The position numbers and the translations under genes were made by a program. Shown here one piece after another: positions 26,624 through 35,093 of a DNA stretch of 64,000 nucleotides. Position 1 is the stretch's first letter, and every line of letters starts with the position of its first letter. The stretch covers positions 868,001-932,000 of the forward strand of contig NZ_RZUL01000001.1 in NCBI RefSeq assembly GCF_004005485.1, in the 5' to 3' direction. The notes beneath the pieces were generated by a model that had not been told where the DNA came from, ran no database searches, and saw only the letters and a list, made by a program, of their open reading frames with translations. The stretch comes from Sphingobium algorifonticola (GTDB lineage Bacteria; Pseudomonadota; Alphaproteobacteria; Sphingomonadales; Sphingomonadaceae).

Positions 26624-27904
26624 TCAGGCCGCCTGTTGCCGTGTTTCCGGCAACAGCCAGCAGGAGACGACGGCGACAGCGAGCGTCGCAACCCCCATGG
26701 CGCCGACCACCCCCGGCACGCTTTCCCCGCGCGCCAGCATGACCGTCGCGATCGCCACCACCGCCACCGTGACGAAGGCGTTGACGATGTTGTTCGCGGC
26801 GATCGTCCGGCTGCGTTCGGCAACGGGACTATGCGTCTGGAGAATGGCATAGAGCGGGACGATGAACATGCCGCCCGCAAAAGCGATACAGAACAGGTCG
26901 GCCATGATCCGCCAGCTTCCCGGGGTTGCGACGAACTGCGCGATGGTGGCATCGCGTGTGACGACGGCATAGGCGGTGGTGGAAAGCCACAGGTCGATCA
27001 TGCCGCCGGCCATCGCCAGCGCGGCAACCGGCACGAAGCGGGCGGAGACCTGGCCCCGCAGCAGTCGGTTGACGAGCAGCGATCCGCTCGCGACGCTCAG
27101 GGAGAAGATCAGCAGAAAGAGCGTGGCGACATCCTGTCGCGCGCCGAGCACGCCACTCACCAGCGGCGCGAACTCCGCCAGCAGGATCGCGCCGACCGCG
27201 AAGAACCAGCTGATGCCGAGGATCGAAAGCCAGATGGCGCGTCCACGCCGGGCGGACATCAGGATCGCCCAGGTGCTTTTGAACACATTGCGCTCCACGG
27301 TGATGCCGGTGCTCAAGGCAGGCGCGGGCGGGACAAGCAGGCTCATGCCAAAGCCCAGCATGGCGAGGCAGGTGGCGACGATACCGGCTTCCCACGGCGA
27401 AATCAGCCCAGCCAGCAACTGGCCGCTCAGGATCGCGACGAAAGTGCCTGCCTCGATCAGGCCGGTGCCGCCCATGATTTCATTGCCGTGCAGATGTTGC
27501 GGCAGAATGGAGAATTTGACCGGGCCAAAGATCGTCGAGTGCAGGCCCATCAGAAAGAGGCACAGCAGCAGCAGAGGCACGGATTCCGACCAGAATCCCG
27601 TGAGCGCCAAAGCCATGATGCCGATTTCGGCGCCTTTCACGATACGCACCAGCCGCGCCTTGTCCGACGCGTCGGCCAATTGCCCCGCCAGTGCCGAAAA
27701 CAGGAAATAGGGCAGGATGAAGAGACCCGTCGCGAGCGTCGCCAGCAGTTCCGCCTTGTCCGGCTCCGCGCGATACAGGCTGAAATTGGCGAGGAACAGC
27801 AGTGCGAACTTGAACAGATTGTCGTTGAACGCCCCCAGAAACTGGACGACGAACAGCGGGGCAAAGCGCCGCTTGGCGAGCAAAGACAGGTCAGGCGCGG
27901 ACAT
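26624..27904 (-). CDS. MFS transporter, LplT-like
   Basis: A 426-residue major facilitator superfamily protein with about 12 hydrophobic segments. The N-terminal motif FVVQFLGAFNDNLFKFAL and the GPVKFSILPQHL loop are characteristic of the LplT lysophospholipid-transporter branch, also found at the N-terminus of Aas-type fusion proteins. LplT flips lysophospholipids across the inner membrane for reacylation. No acyltransferase gene or fused acyltransferase domain follows here, so the substrate is inferred only from family. I chose the ATG at 27904 rather than a GTG one codon earlier. The stop lies 106 bases from the start of the small 52-aa gene, same strand. Confidence 0.8.
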   Translation of the reverse strand: MSAPDLSLLAKRRFAPLFVVQFLGAFNDNLFKFALLFLANFSLYRAEPDKAELLATLATGLFILPYFLFSALAGQLADASDKARLVRIVKGAEIGIMALALTGFWSESVPLLLLCLFLMGLHSTIFGPVKFSILPQHLHGNEIMGGTGLIEAGTFVAILSGQLLAGLISPWEAGIVATCLAMLGFGMSLLVPPAPALSTGITVERNVFKSTWAILMSARRGRAIWLSILGISWFFAVGAILLAEFAPLVSGVLGARQDVATLFLLIFSLSVASGSLLVNRLLRGQVSARFVPVAALAMAGGMIDLWLSTTAYAVVTRDATIAQFVATPGSWRIMADLFCIAFAGGMFIVPLYAILQTHSPVAERSRTIAANNIVNAFVTVAVVAIATVMLARGESVPGVVGAMGVATLAVAVVSCWLLPETRQQAA

Positions 27905-28025
27905 CACCGACTATGAACACGACGACTGCACGGGATGCAACCGTCGCCTTCGTCCAGCGACACCTGGCACCCTCCTTCCGCTGCCCCCTTTCGTTGCGCC
28001 GCGCCACCTGTTACCCCTGACGTCC

Positions 28026-29252
28026 ATGTCACAAACCAGCCGCATCCTGTTCGCTTTGGTCGTCGGGATCGCTGTCGGCATTATCGGCGCCCGCATGGGC
28101 TGGGGCACCGCCGCGACAATCGCCGAACCGATCGGCAATCTGTGGCTCGACGCGCTGCGCATGACCGTGGTGCCGCTGGTCATATCGCTGCTCGTGACGG
28201 GCATCGGCCGCACTGCGGACAGTGCGCGCGGCGGCGCATTGGCGCTGCGATCGGTCGTGCTGTTCATCGGGCTGCTCTGGCTGGTGACGCTGATCGCCGC
28301 GCTGCTCATCCCTGCACTCCTGCGCCTGTGGCCGATGCCCTCAGCCTCCGCCGCCGCGCTCAATGCCGCACTTGGCCAGTCGCGCGAGGTTGTCGGCGCT
28401 GCGCCGGGCCTCGCTGATTTCCTGCGCTCAATCGTTCCCACCAATCCCATTGCCGCGGCCGCCAATGATGCGATGCTGCCACTGATCCTGTTCGCTACGC
28501 TGTTCGCGATCGCGACCACACGGCTGGACGCCGACGCGCGCGACCGGATTACCGGACTGTTCGGGGCGATCGAAAAGGCGATGCTGGAAATCGTCAACTG
28601 GGTGCTCTGGATCGCACCGCTGGGTGTATTCGCCCTTGCCTTCGTCGTCGGCATGAAAGCGGGTACGGCGGCAATCGGCGCGCTTGCCCACTACATCGTC
28701 ATCGTGTCCTGCGCGGGACTGGCCGCATGGTCGCTGGCCTATCCGATGGCGCTGTTCGGTGGAAGGGTGCGGCTGCGGGATTTTGTCCGTGCCGTTGCCC
28801 CGGCGCAGGCGGTTGCGCTCAGCACCCAGAGTTCGCTCGCGTCACTGCCCGCCATGCTGCGCGGATGCCAGCAGCTTGGCGTGCCGACCGATGTCGCGGG
28901 CGTTCCCCTGCCGATCGCCGTCGCGATTTTCCGCGTCACCAGCCCGGCCATGAACCTGGCGGTCGCCCTCTATGTCGCGCATTGGGTCGGCATGGACCTG
29001 TCCGCAGGCGCGATCGCCGCCGGGGCTGTCGTGGCGGCCGTCACCACGCTGGGGTCGATCAGCCTGCCGGGGCAGGTCAGTTTTCTGACTTCGATCACGC
29101 CGATCGCGCTGGCGATGGGCGTGCCGCTCGCGCCGCTGGCGTTGCTGGTGGCGGTGGAAATGATTCCCGACCTCGTCCGCACTATCGGCAATGTCACCAT
29201 GGACGTCGCGGCCACCACCGCGCTGGCGCGGAGGCAGGATCGCAACTTGTAA
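28026..29252 (+). CDS. Dicarboxylate/amino-acid:cation symporter (DAACS family)
   Basis: A 408-residue integral membrane protein of the GltP/DctA superfamily, which imports glutamate, aspartate or C4-dicarboxylates with Na+ or H+. Typical features are the early LDALRMTVVPLVISLLVTG segment and LPLILFATLFAIA. A serine-rich re-entrant loop LSTQSSLASLPAML and the tip-and-substrate region (FRVTSPAMNLAVALYVA, then the TTLGSISLPG segment) follow. The family's NMDGT-type motif appears here as SPAMNLA, so the substrate may differ from classical DctA. The frame is open further upstream, but homology begins at this ATG. It is divergent from the LplT-like gene and stands alone ahead of isocitrate lyase. 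Confidence 0.88.
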   Translation: MSQTSRILFALVVGIAVGIIGARMGWGTAATIAEPIGNLWLDALRMTVVPLVISLLVTGIGRTADSARGGALALRSVVLFIGLLWLVTLIAALLIPALLRLWPMPSASAAALNAALGQSREVVGAAPGLADFLRSIVPTNPIAAAANDAMLPLILFATLFAIATTRLDADARDRITGLFGAIEKAMLEIVNWVLWIAPLGVFALAFVVGMKAGTAAIGALAHYIVIVSCAGLAAWSLAYPMALFGGRVRLRDFVRAVAPAQAVALSTQSSLASLPAMLRGCQQLGVPTDVAGVPLPIAVAIFRVTSPAMNLAVALYVAHWVGMDLSAGAIAAGAVVAAVTTLGSISLPGQVSFLTSITPIALAMGVPLAPLALLVAVEMIPDLVRTIGNVTMDVAATTALARRQDRNL

Positions 29253-29382
29253 TGATTTTTACAACTTATCATTGGTGCAGCGCGGCATAGCTACAGTCTT
29301 GCACGAAAGTTGACAGAGTTTCTGCGCGTCCGCCGGTAAACTTCCCTACATCGCGTGCATCGATTTTGCCAGGGAGGCACGC

Positions 29383-30978
29383 ATGACCTATCACGACGAC
29401 ATCCTGAAAACGCGCCAGACGGTCGCCGCACATAACGGCACATGGGACAGTATCGACCCGGAGGCAGTGGCCCGGATGCGTGCGCAGAACCGGTTCCGCA
29501 CCGGCCTGGACATCGCCCGCTATACCGCAAAAATCATGCGCGCCGACATGGCCGCTTATGATGCAAACCCGGCGAACTACACACAGTCGCTCGGCTGCTG
29601 GCACGGGTTCATCGGCCAGCAGAAGATGATTGCCGTCAAGAAGCATTTTGGCACGACGAAGGGGCGTTACCTCTATCTGTCCGGCTGGATGATCGCTGCG
29701 CTCCGCAGCGAGTTCGGTCCGCTGCCCGACCAGTCGATGCACGAAAAGACAAGTGTCCCGAAGCTGATCGAAGAGCTTTACACCTTCCTGCGCCAGGCGG
29801 ATGCGCGCGAACTGGGCATGATGTTCCGCGATCTCGACGCAGCGCGCGCGGCGGGCGATCAGGTGAAGGAAAAGCAGCTTCTGAACGCCATCGATACCTA
29901 TGAGACGCATGTCGTGCCGATCATTGCCGACATTGATGCCGGGTTTGGCAATGCCGAGGCTACCTATCTGCTCGCCAAGAAGATGATCGAGGCGGGGGCC
30001 TGCGCGCTCCAGATCGAAAATCAGGTGTCGGACGAAAAGCAGTGCGGGCATCAGGACGGCAAGGTCACCGTGCCGCATGAGGACTTCCTCGCCAAGATTC
30101 GTGCCTGCCGCTACGCGTTCATGGAGCTTGGGGTGGAAGACGGCATCATCGTCGCCCGCACCGACTCGCTGGGCGCAGGCCTCACCAAGCAGATTGCCTT
30201 CAGCAAGGAACCGGGCGATCTGGGCGACCAGTATAACAGCTTCCTCGATTGCGAAGAGATTGACGACATTGCGCAGGCGAATGGCGATGTCATCATCAAT
30301 CGCGACGGCAAGCTGCTGCGTCCCAAGCGTCTTCCCAGCAACCTCTACCAGTTCCGGCCTGGCACGGGCGAGGACCGCTGCGTGCTCGACTGCATCACCT
30401 CGCTCCAGAACGGGGCGGACATGCTGTGGATCGAGACGGAAAAGCCGCACATCGCCCAGATCGCAGGCATGGTGGACCGCATTCGCGCCGTCATCCCCAA
30501 TGCGAAGCTCGTCTACAACAACTCACCTTCGTTCAACTGGACGCTCAATTTCCGGCAGCAGGTGTATGACGCATGGGCCGCGGAAGGGAAGGACATGGCG
30601 ATTTACGACCGTAATCGCCTGATGAGCGTGGATTACGACATGACGGCGCTGGCCGCGGAAGCCGACGAGCGTATCCGCACATTCCAGCGCGACTCGTCAG
30701 CGCGGGCCGGCATTTTCCACCATCTCATCACCTTGCCGACCTATCATACCGCCGCGCTGTCGACCGATAATCTTGCTCGCGAATATTTCGGCGATGCCGG
30801 AATGCTGGGCTATGTACTGGGTGTACAGCGGCAGGAAATCCGCCAGGGGATCGCCTGCGTCAAACACCAGAACATGTCCGGCAGCGACATCGGCGACGAC
30901 CACAAGGAATATTTCGCCGGAGAAGCCGCGCTGAAGGCTGGCGGCGTCCATAACACGATGAACCAGTTCGCCGCCTGA
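29383..30978 (+). CDS. aceA: Isocitrate lyase
   Basis: A 531-residue isocitrate lyase that cleaves isocitrate to succinate and glyoxylate, the first step of the glyoxylate shunt. The active-site signature KQCGHQ places the catalytic Cys at about 221. The Mg2+-binding DIDAGFG and the substrate-binding NNSPSFNWT and LPTYHTAAL segments are all present. The 530-residue length and KQCGH rather than KKCGH match the Pseudomonas-type subfamily rather than the shorter E. coli enzyme. The start follows a GGGAGG Shine-Dalgarno. Malate synthase is not nearby. A strong hairpin follows the gene. Growth on acetate or fatty acids would be the expected inducing condition (family knowledge, not seen in the sequence). 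Confidence 0.96.
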   Translation: MTYHDDILKTRQTVAAHNGTWDSIDPEAVARMRAQNRFRTGLDIARYTAKIMRADMAAYDANPANYTQSLGCWHGFIGQQKMIAVKKHFGTTKGRYLYLSGWMIAALRSEFGPLPDQSMHEKTSVPKLIEELYTFLRQADARELGMMFRDLDAARAAGDQVKEKQLLNAIDTYETHVVPIIADIDAGFGNAEATYLLAKKMIEAGACALQIENQVSDEKQCGHQDGKVTVPHEDFLAKIRACRYAFMELGVEDGIIVARTDSLGAGLTKQIAFSKEPGDLGDQYNSFLDCEEIDDIAQANGDVIINRDGKLLRPKRLPSNLYQFRPGTGEDRCVLDCITSLQNGADMLWIETEKPHIAQIAGMVDRIRAVIPNAKLVYNNSPSFNWTLNFRQQVYDAWAAEGKDMAIYDRNRLMSVDYDMTALAAEADERIRTFQRDSSARAGIFHHLITLPTYHTAALSTDNLAREYFGDAGMLGYVLGVQRQEIRQGIACVKHQNMSGSDIGDDHKEYFAGEAALKAGGVHNTMNQFAA

Positions 30979-31003
30979 CCGGCGTATCGCCAGAAAGGGA
31001 TAT

Positions 31004-31038
31004 CAAAGGGGAGGTCGCACCGGCGGCCTCCCCCTTTG
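31004..31038 (+). terminator. Hairpin after isocitrate lyase
   Basis: CAAAGGGGAGG (31004-31014) pairs with CCTCCCCCTTTG (31027-31038), an 11-bp stem with one bulged C and a 12-base loop, 25 bases past the aceA stop. There is no clean U-tract after the stem, so termination efficiency is uncertain. Confidence 0.6.
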
Positions 31039-31055
31039 CCTTCGACCCGCCCGTC

Positions 31056-31080
31056 ATCGGTTAACGCAGGTTAACCCGAT
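31056..31080. repeat. Inverted repeat with two GTTAAC cores
   Basis: ATCGGTTAAC and GTTAACCCGAT face each other across four bases, with one unpaired G. It could be an operator for the gene starting at 31164 or a second terminator element. Assignment is open. Confidence 0.4.
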
Positions 31081-31163
31081 GATTTTCATGTCATAAATTG
31101 AACAATATTGCCTCTGCCCCGTTGTCTTTCCACAACCATAATCGCTGTCGGAGAGCGTGGCGC

Positions 31164-31481
31164 ATGGCAGTCCCTGTTTTGTTTCCAGATGGTACGCGAC
31201 GGCAGGTTATCGCCGAATTGCGTGCAGACTATCATGCGCCGGTTGGCAACACGACCGAGCGCTTCGTCCCGGGACGCTTCGTCCAATGTCCGATCAACGC
31301 CGACCCGCTGTGGAAATATATCTGGCGCAACGGCCGGTGGATTGCCTGTCCACGATACGGATCGCCGGTCACGCCGTCATCCGGCGATCTGGCGCCATGG
31401 TGGACCGGCATTGCCAGCATGACCGACGACGCCCCGCCACCGACTCGCACAGTCATCAGCGATCATCTCAGAGCAGCCTGA
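31164..31481 (+). CDS. Hypothetical protein, 105 aa
   Basis: A possible small gene starting at the ATG at 31164 behind a GGAGAG Shine-Dalgarno; the frame is open upstream to 31098. The product starts MAVPVLFPDGTRRQVIAELR and contains a Trp-rich middle (LWKYIWRNGRWIACP). No signal peptide, membrane span or known domain is recognised. The Trp/Arg-rich centre does not look like random translation, but competing frames exist. It lies between the isocitrate lyase terminator and the flavoenzyme gene. Confidence is low. Confidence 0.4.
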   Translation: MAVPVLFPDGTRRQVIAELRADYHAPVGNTTERFVPGRFVQCPINADPLWKYIWRNGRWIACPRYGSPVTPSSGDLAPWWTGIASMTDDAPPPTRTVISDHLRAA

Positions 31482-31624
31482 CCGCTGCACAGAGGGCGCA
31501 ACTCACCCGGTTGGCGCTACGGCCTTCGTCACTTTGCATTTTTGCGTTTCGCACCGGCGATTCGCGCGACATAACGACCCTCGAAAGCCGCAGACTGTGC
31601 GGACGACGAGAGGATATATCGGCC

Positions 31625-32560
31625 ATGGCGCTACCCGCACTGCTTGAAAACCGCCTGGCTGTTCCCGCCATCGCCTCCCCCATGTTCATCATCTCGCAGC
31701 CCGACTTGGTGATGGCGCAATGTCGTGCAGGCGTCGTCGGATCGTTCCCGTCGCTCAATGCGCGGCCGTCCGGCGTATTCGAAGAGTGGCTGAAACGGCT
31801 CCGCACCGAACTGACCGATCAGGATGCACCGTTTGCGGTCAACCTGATCGTTCACAAGAGCAACCCGCGGCTGGAGGAAGATCTGGCGCTTTGCGTCCGC
31901 TATCAGGTGCCGTTCGTCATTACGTCGCTCGGCGCGCGGCCGGACATCAACGATGCGATCCACAGCTATGGCGGCATCGTACTGCACGATGTCATTGACG
32001 ATCGCTTCGCGCGCAAGGCGGTGGAAAAGGGGGCCGATGGCCTGATCGCCGTAGCGGCGGGCGCGGGCGGCCATGCCGGTACGCTGTCTCCCTTCGCACT
32101 CGTCCAGGAAATCCGCCAGTGGTTCGACGGCCCACTCGCCCTGTCCGGCGCGATCGCCACCGGCGATGCGATCCTGGCGGCGCGTGCCATGGGCGCAGAC
32201 CTTGCCTATATGGGTTCGGTCTTCATCGCCACGCAGGAAGCCTATGCCGAGGACGCCTACAAGCAGATGATCGTCGATTCCAAGGGGGCTGACATCCTCT
32301 ACAGCAACCTGTTTACCGGCGTGCATGGCAATTATCTGCGCCCCAGCATAGTGCGCGCGGGTCTTGATCCCGACAATCTGCCGGTGTCTGACCCGTCGAA
32401 GATGGATTTCGGCGCGGCGCTCGACGGGGCAAAGGCATGGCGCGACATCTGGGGCTGCGGCCAAGGCATCGGCGTGGTCGATGCCGTGGTGCCCACGGCG
32501 ACGCTGGTCGAACGCCTGGTCCGGGAATATCGCGCTGCCCAGGCGCGTGTCTGCGGCTAA
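31625..32560 (+). CDS. NAD(P)H-dependent flavin oxidoreductase / nitronate monooxygenase family
   Basis: A 311-residue FMN-binding TIM-barrel protein of the nitronate monooxygenase/2-nitropropane dioxygenase family. Recognisable parts are the start APAIASPMFIIS-type strand, the GxVGSFPSLNARP loop, the AVAAGAGGHAGT loop carrying the conserved active-site His, and the LSGAIATGDAILAARAMGADLAYMGSVFIAT phosphate-binding region for FMN. Such enzymes oxidise alkyl nitronates or reduce quinones; the substrate is not predictable. The frame stays open about 470 bases upstream, but homology begins at the ATG at 31625. A small DUF-type gene pair follows immediately, 12 bases downstream, so they may be co-transcribed. 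Confidence 0.85.
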   Translation: MALPALLENRLAVPAIASPMFIISQPDLVMAQCRAGVVGSFPSLNARPSGVFEEWLKRLRTELTDQDAPFAVNLIVHKSNPRLEEDLALCVRYQVPFVITSLGARPDINDAIHSYGGIVLHDVIDDRFARKAVEKGADGLIAVAAGAGGHAGTLSPFALVQEIRQWFDGPLALSGAIATGDAILAARAMGADLAYMGSVFIATQEAYAEDAYKQMIVDSKGADILYSNLFTGVHGNYLRPSIVRAGLDPDNLPVSDPSKMDFGAALDGAKAWRDIWGCGQGIGVVDAVVPTATLVERLVREYRAAQARVCG

Positions 32561-32572
32561 AGGCACAGGCCC

Positions 32573-32845
32573 ATGGACTTTGCGATGCTGCTGCTGCGCT
32601 ATTTCGGCACGCCCGATCTGGCGGCCGTCGCCCCCGCCGCGCTGGCGGAGGGTGCGGAAAGAATGCGTGTCGATTTCGGCATGGAGACGGACCGGCCGCG
32701 CCGCTTTGCATTGTGGACGCTAATGCACATGCTGGGCGTTGCGCCGGACCTGGATGTCGCCTTCAAGGACGAGGCCGATCGTGAGGCTGCGCGCAATTTC
32801 ATGGATATGGCTATCGCGCTCGAACGGGACGACCAAGATGGCTGA
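32573..32845 (+). CDS. Conserved hypothetical protein, 90 aa
   Basis: A small acidic, mainly helical protein starting MDFAMLLLRYFGTPDLAAVA, with an FALWTLMHMLGVAPDLDVAF core and an acidic C-terminus. No signal peptide. It begins 12 bases after the flavoenzyme stop and its last codons overlap the start of the DUF4169 gene by 8 bases. This suggests translational coupling and argues that it is a real gene. Family and function not recognised. Confidence 0.65.
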   Translation: MDFAMLLLRYFGTPDLAAVAPAALAEGAERMRVDFGMETDRPRRFALWTLMHMLGVAPDLDVAFKDEADREAARNFMDMAIALERDDQDG

Positions 32846-33050
32846 GATCATCAACTTGCGGCGCGCCCGCAAGGCCCGCCAGCGCGCCGAGGCCGAACGG
32901 ACCGCGGCGGAAAATCGGGCACGCTTTGGTCGCACCAAGGCCGAACGCCATGCCGCGGAACGGGATACCGCACGCATGACGGCGCGGCTGGATGGTGCAC
33001 GACGCGAAGCGCCGGACATCCCGGACGACCCGGCATTGCCCGAAAACTAA
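32838..33050 (+). CDS. DUF4169 family protein, 70 aa
   Basis: A small highly charged protein starting MAEIINLRRARKARQRAEAE. It has NRARFGRTKAERHAAERD in the middle and an LDGARR motif after it, the pattern of DUF4169 proteins in alphaproteobacteria. It is predicted to be helical, cytoplasmic and basic; the function of the family is unknown. The start codon overlaps the end of the preceding gene. The frame is open further upstream, but the family N-terminus begins at this methionine. Confidence 0.85.
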   Translation: MAEIINLRRARKARQRAEAERTAAENRARFGRTKAERHAAERDTARMTARLDGARREAPDIPDDPALPEN

Positions 33051-33113
33051 CGCCAAACATATGGCACGGGCTGGCGTTTGCCCTCGAACGCTAATGGCCG
33101 ACCCGCCTATCTG

Positions 33114-33155
33114 GCTCCCTTGACCGTGCGCAATCGCGCGTGGCGGCAAGGGAGC
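33114..33155 (+). promoter_or_regulatory. Long hairpin sequestering the first RBS of the kdp operon
   Basis: A perfect 9-bp outer stem (GCTCCCTTG at 33114-33122, CAAGGGAGC at 33147-33155) encloses a second 8-bp stem (33124-33131 with 33136-33143, two G-U pairs). That inner stem has an AATC loop and a small asymmetric internal loop. The right arm contains AAGGGAG, the Shine-Dalgarno for the micro-ORF starting at 33163. Folding would therefore hide that ribosome-binding site. A role as terminator is less likely, as no U-tract follows. Confidence 0.55.
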
Positions 33156-33162
33156 ATCGGCA

Positions 33163-33246
33163 ATGCAGGACATTTTGTGGCTGGCCATTCTGGGCGGGCT
33201 GTTCCTCGGGACGGTCGCCTGGGTCCGCCTGTGCGATGACGCATGA
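33163..33246 (+). CDS. Micro-ORF ahead of kdpF, 27-aa membrane peptide
   Basis: MQDILWLAILGGLFLGTVAW starts a 27-residue peptide with one hydrophobic span and a VRLCDDA tail. A GGGAG Shine-Dalgarno sits 8 bases before the ATG inside the leader hairpin. Short membrane peptides with a terminal (R/K)LC(D/E) motif are often found directly upstream of kdpF/kdpA in other bacteria (recalled, not searched). It may be a small accessory subunit or a leader peptide. Confidence 0.6.
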   Translation: MQDILWLAILGGLFLGTVAWVRLCDDA

Positions 33247-33274
33247 CCCTGGGCATGAGCAAGGGAACAGCATC

Positions 33275-33364
33275 ATGAACCCCGATTTCTGGCTGGCCGC
33301 GATCACCGCCGCAGGCCTTCTCCTGTACCTCGTGGCCGCGCTGCTGCGGCCCGAACGCTTTTAG
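33275..33364 (+). CDS. kdpF: K+-transporting ATPase small subunit KdpF, 29 aa
   Basis: A single-span peptide starting [20 protein letters not shown] and ending ALLRPERF. Size, one transmembrane helix, the RPE(R/K)F end and position right before kdpA all match KdpF, which stabilises the KdpABC complex in the inner membrane. An AAGGGAA Shine-Dalgarno precedes the ATG. There are 11 bases to kdpA. Confidence 0.88.
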   Translation: MNPDFWLAAITAAGLLLYLVAALLRPERF

Positions 33365-33375
33365 GGATATTCGCC

Positions 33376-35079
33376 ATGACCTGGCAGGGCTGGACGCTCA
33401 TCCTCCTTTTCGTCGGCATCCTCGTCGCGCTGGCCAAGCCAGTCGGGCTGTGGCTGTTCGCAATCTACGAAGGCCAGCGCACCCCGCTGCACGCCGTCCT
33501 TGGACCAGTCGAGCGCGGCTTCTATCGCCTCGCCGGGATCGACCCGGACGAGGAACAGTCGTGGAAGCGTTATGCGCTGCACATGCTGACGTTCAACCTC
33601 GTGCTGCTGCTGTTCACTTATGCGATCCTGCGCTTGCAGGGCCTGTTGCCGTTGAACACGCCCGGCATGGTAGGCCTGACCCCGGACGGGGCCATGAACA
33701 CCGCGATCAGCTTTACCACCAACACCAACTGGCAATGGTATTCGGGTGAAGCGGCGCTGTCCAACCTCAGCCAAATGCTCGGCCTTACCATCCACAATTT
33801 CCTGTCGGCGGCGAGCGGCATTGCGCTGGCCTTCGCCCTGTTCCGCGGATTTGCGCGGCGACAGGCGAACAGCCTGGGCAATTTCTGGGCCGATGTGACG
33901 CGGGTCACGCTCTACGTCCTGCTGCCGGTGTGCATCGTCTATGCGATCGTCCTGGTGGCGAGCGGCGTACCGCAGACCTTCACCCAGCAGATCGTGGCCA
34001 CGACGATGGAAGGCGCGCAGCAGACAATTGCGCTTGGCCCGGTCGCAAGCCAGGAAGCCATCAAGATGCTCGGCACCAATGGTGGTGGCTTCTTCAACGC
34101 GAACAGCGCGCATCCGTTCGAAAATCCCAGCGCGTTCGTCAACCTCATTCAGATGCTGTCGATCTTCCTGCTCGGCGTCGGCCTCACTTATTGCTTCGGC
34201 AAGGCGGTCGGCAACACGCGGCAGGGGTGGGCGATCCTCTCGGCCATGCTGATCCTGTTTCTCGCAGGCACGACGATCGTCTACTGGCAGGAAGCGGCCA
34301 GCACCCCGATGCTCCATGCCCATGGTCTGACCGGCGGCAATATGGAGGGCAAGGAAGTCCGCTTCGGCATTGCCGCCTCCGCCCTCTTCTCGGTCGTCAC
34401 CACGGCCGCATCCTGCGGCGCGGTCAACGCCATGCATGACAGCTTTACCGCGCTGGGCGGCCTCATCCCCCTGCTCAACATCCAGTTGGGCGAAGTCGTG
34501 ATCGGCGGCGTCGGGGCGGGCATCTACGGCTTTCTGCTGTTCGCCATCCTTGCGGTGTTCGTTGCGGGGCTGATGGTCGGCCGCACGCCCGAATATGTGG
34601 GCAAGAAGATCGAGGCGCGCGAAGTGAAGCTGGCGGTGCTGGCGATCGCCATATTGCCACTGTGTATCCTGGGCGGAACCGCCATCGCCAGCGTAACGAC
34701 GGCGGGCCTTGCCGGGCCGCTCAACAAGGGGCCGCACGGCTTTTCCGAAATCCTTTACGCCTTCACCAGCGCGGTCGGGAACAACGGATCGGCCTTTGGC
34801 GGCATCACCTCGGGCACGCCCTTCTACAACGGCCTGCTGGGTGTGTGCATGTGGCTCGGGCGGTTCTTCGTAATCGTGCCGATGCTGGCCATCGCCGGGA
34901 GCCTTGCGGCGAAGAAATATACGCCTGCGACAGCAGGGTCCTTCCCGACGACCGGGGGACTGTGGGTGGGGCTGCTCGTCGGCATCATCCTGATCCTGGG
35001 CGGCCTCACCTTCCTGCCGAGCCTCGCGCTCGGTCCCATCGCCGATCATGTCACCATGACGGCCGGCAAAAACTTTTAA
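33376..35079 (+). CDS. kdpA: K+-transporting ATPase subunit KdpA
   Basis: The 567-residue potassium-channel-like subunit of the high-affinity KdpFABC pump. About ten membrane spans are visible. Selectivity-filter/pore segments include [12 protein letters not shown] (first pore loop), [19 protein letters not shown] (second), a third loop around [14 protein letters not shown] and a fourth around [10 protein letters not shown]. Full length for the family (E. coli 557). An AGGGA Shine-Dalgarno lies before the ATG. Fourteen bases separate it from kdpB. Confidence 0.97.
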   Translation: MTWQGWTLILLFVGILVALAKPVGLWLFAIYEGQRTPLHAVLGPVERGFYRLAGIDPDEEQSWKRYALHMLTFNLVLLLFTYAILRLQGLLPLNTPGMVGLTPDGAMNTAISFTTNTNWQWYSGEAALSNLSQMLGLTIHNFLSAASGIALAFALFRGFARRQANSLGNFWADVTRVTLYVLLPVCIVYAIVLVASGVPQTFTQQIVATTMEGAQQTIALGPVASQEAIKMLGTNGGGFFNANSAHPFENPSAFVNLIQMLSIFLLGVGLTYCFGKAVGNTRQGWAILSAMLILFLAGTTIVYWQEAASTPMLHAHGLTGGNMEGKEVRFGIAASALFSVVTTAASCGAVNAMHDSFTALGGLIPLLNIQLGEVVIGGVGAGIYGFLLFAILAVFVAGLMVGRTPEYVGKKIEAREVKLAVLAIAILPLCILGGTAIASVTTAGLAGPLNKGPHGFSEILYAFTSAVGNNGSAFGGITSGTPFYNGLLGVCMWLGRFFVIVPMLAIAGSLAAKKYTPATAGSFPTTGGLWVGLLVGIILILGGLTFLPSLALGPIADHVTMTAGKNF

Positions 35080-35093
35080 CGGAGCCTCACATC

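Noticed and set aside
29310..29342. TTGACA box upstream of isocitrate lyase as a sigma70 promoter
   Set aside because: The -35 box is good but no acceptable -10 box lies at 16-18 bases; left unannotated.
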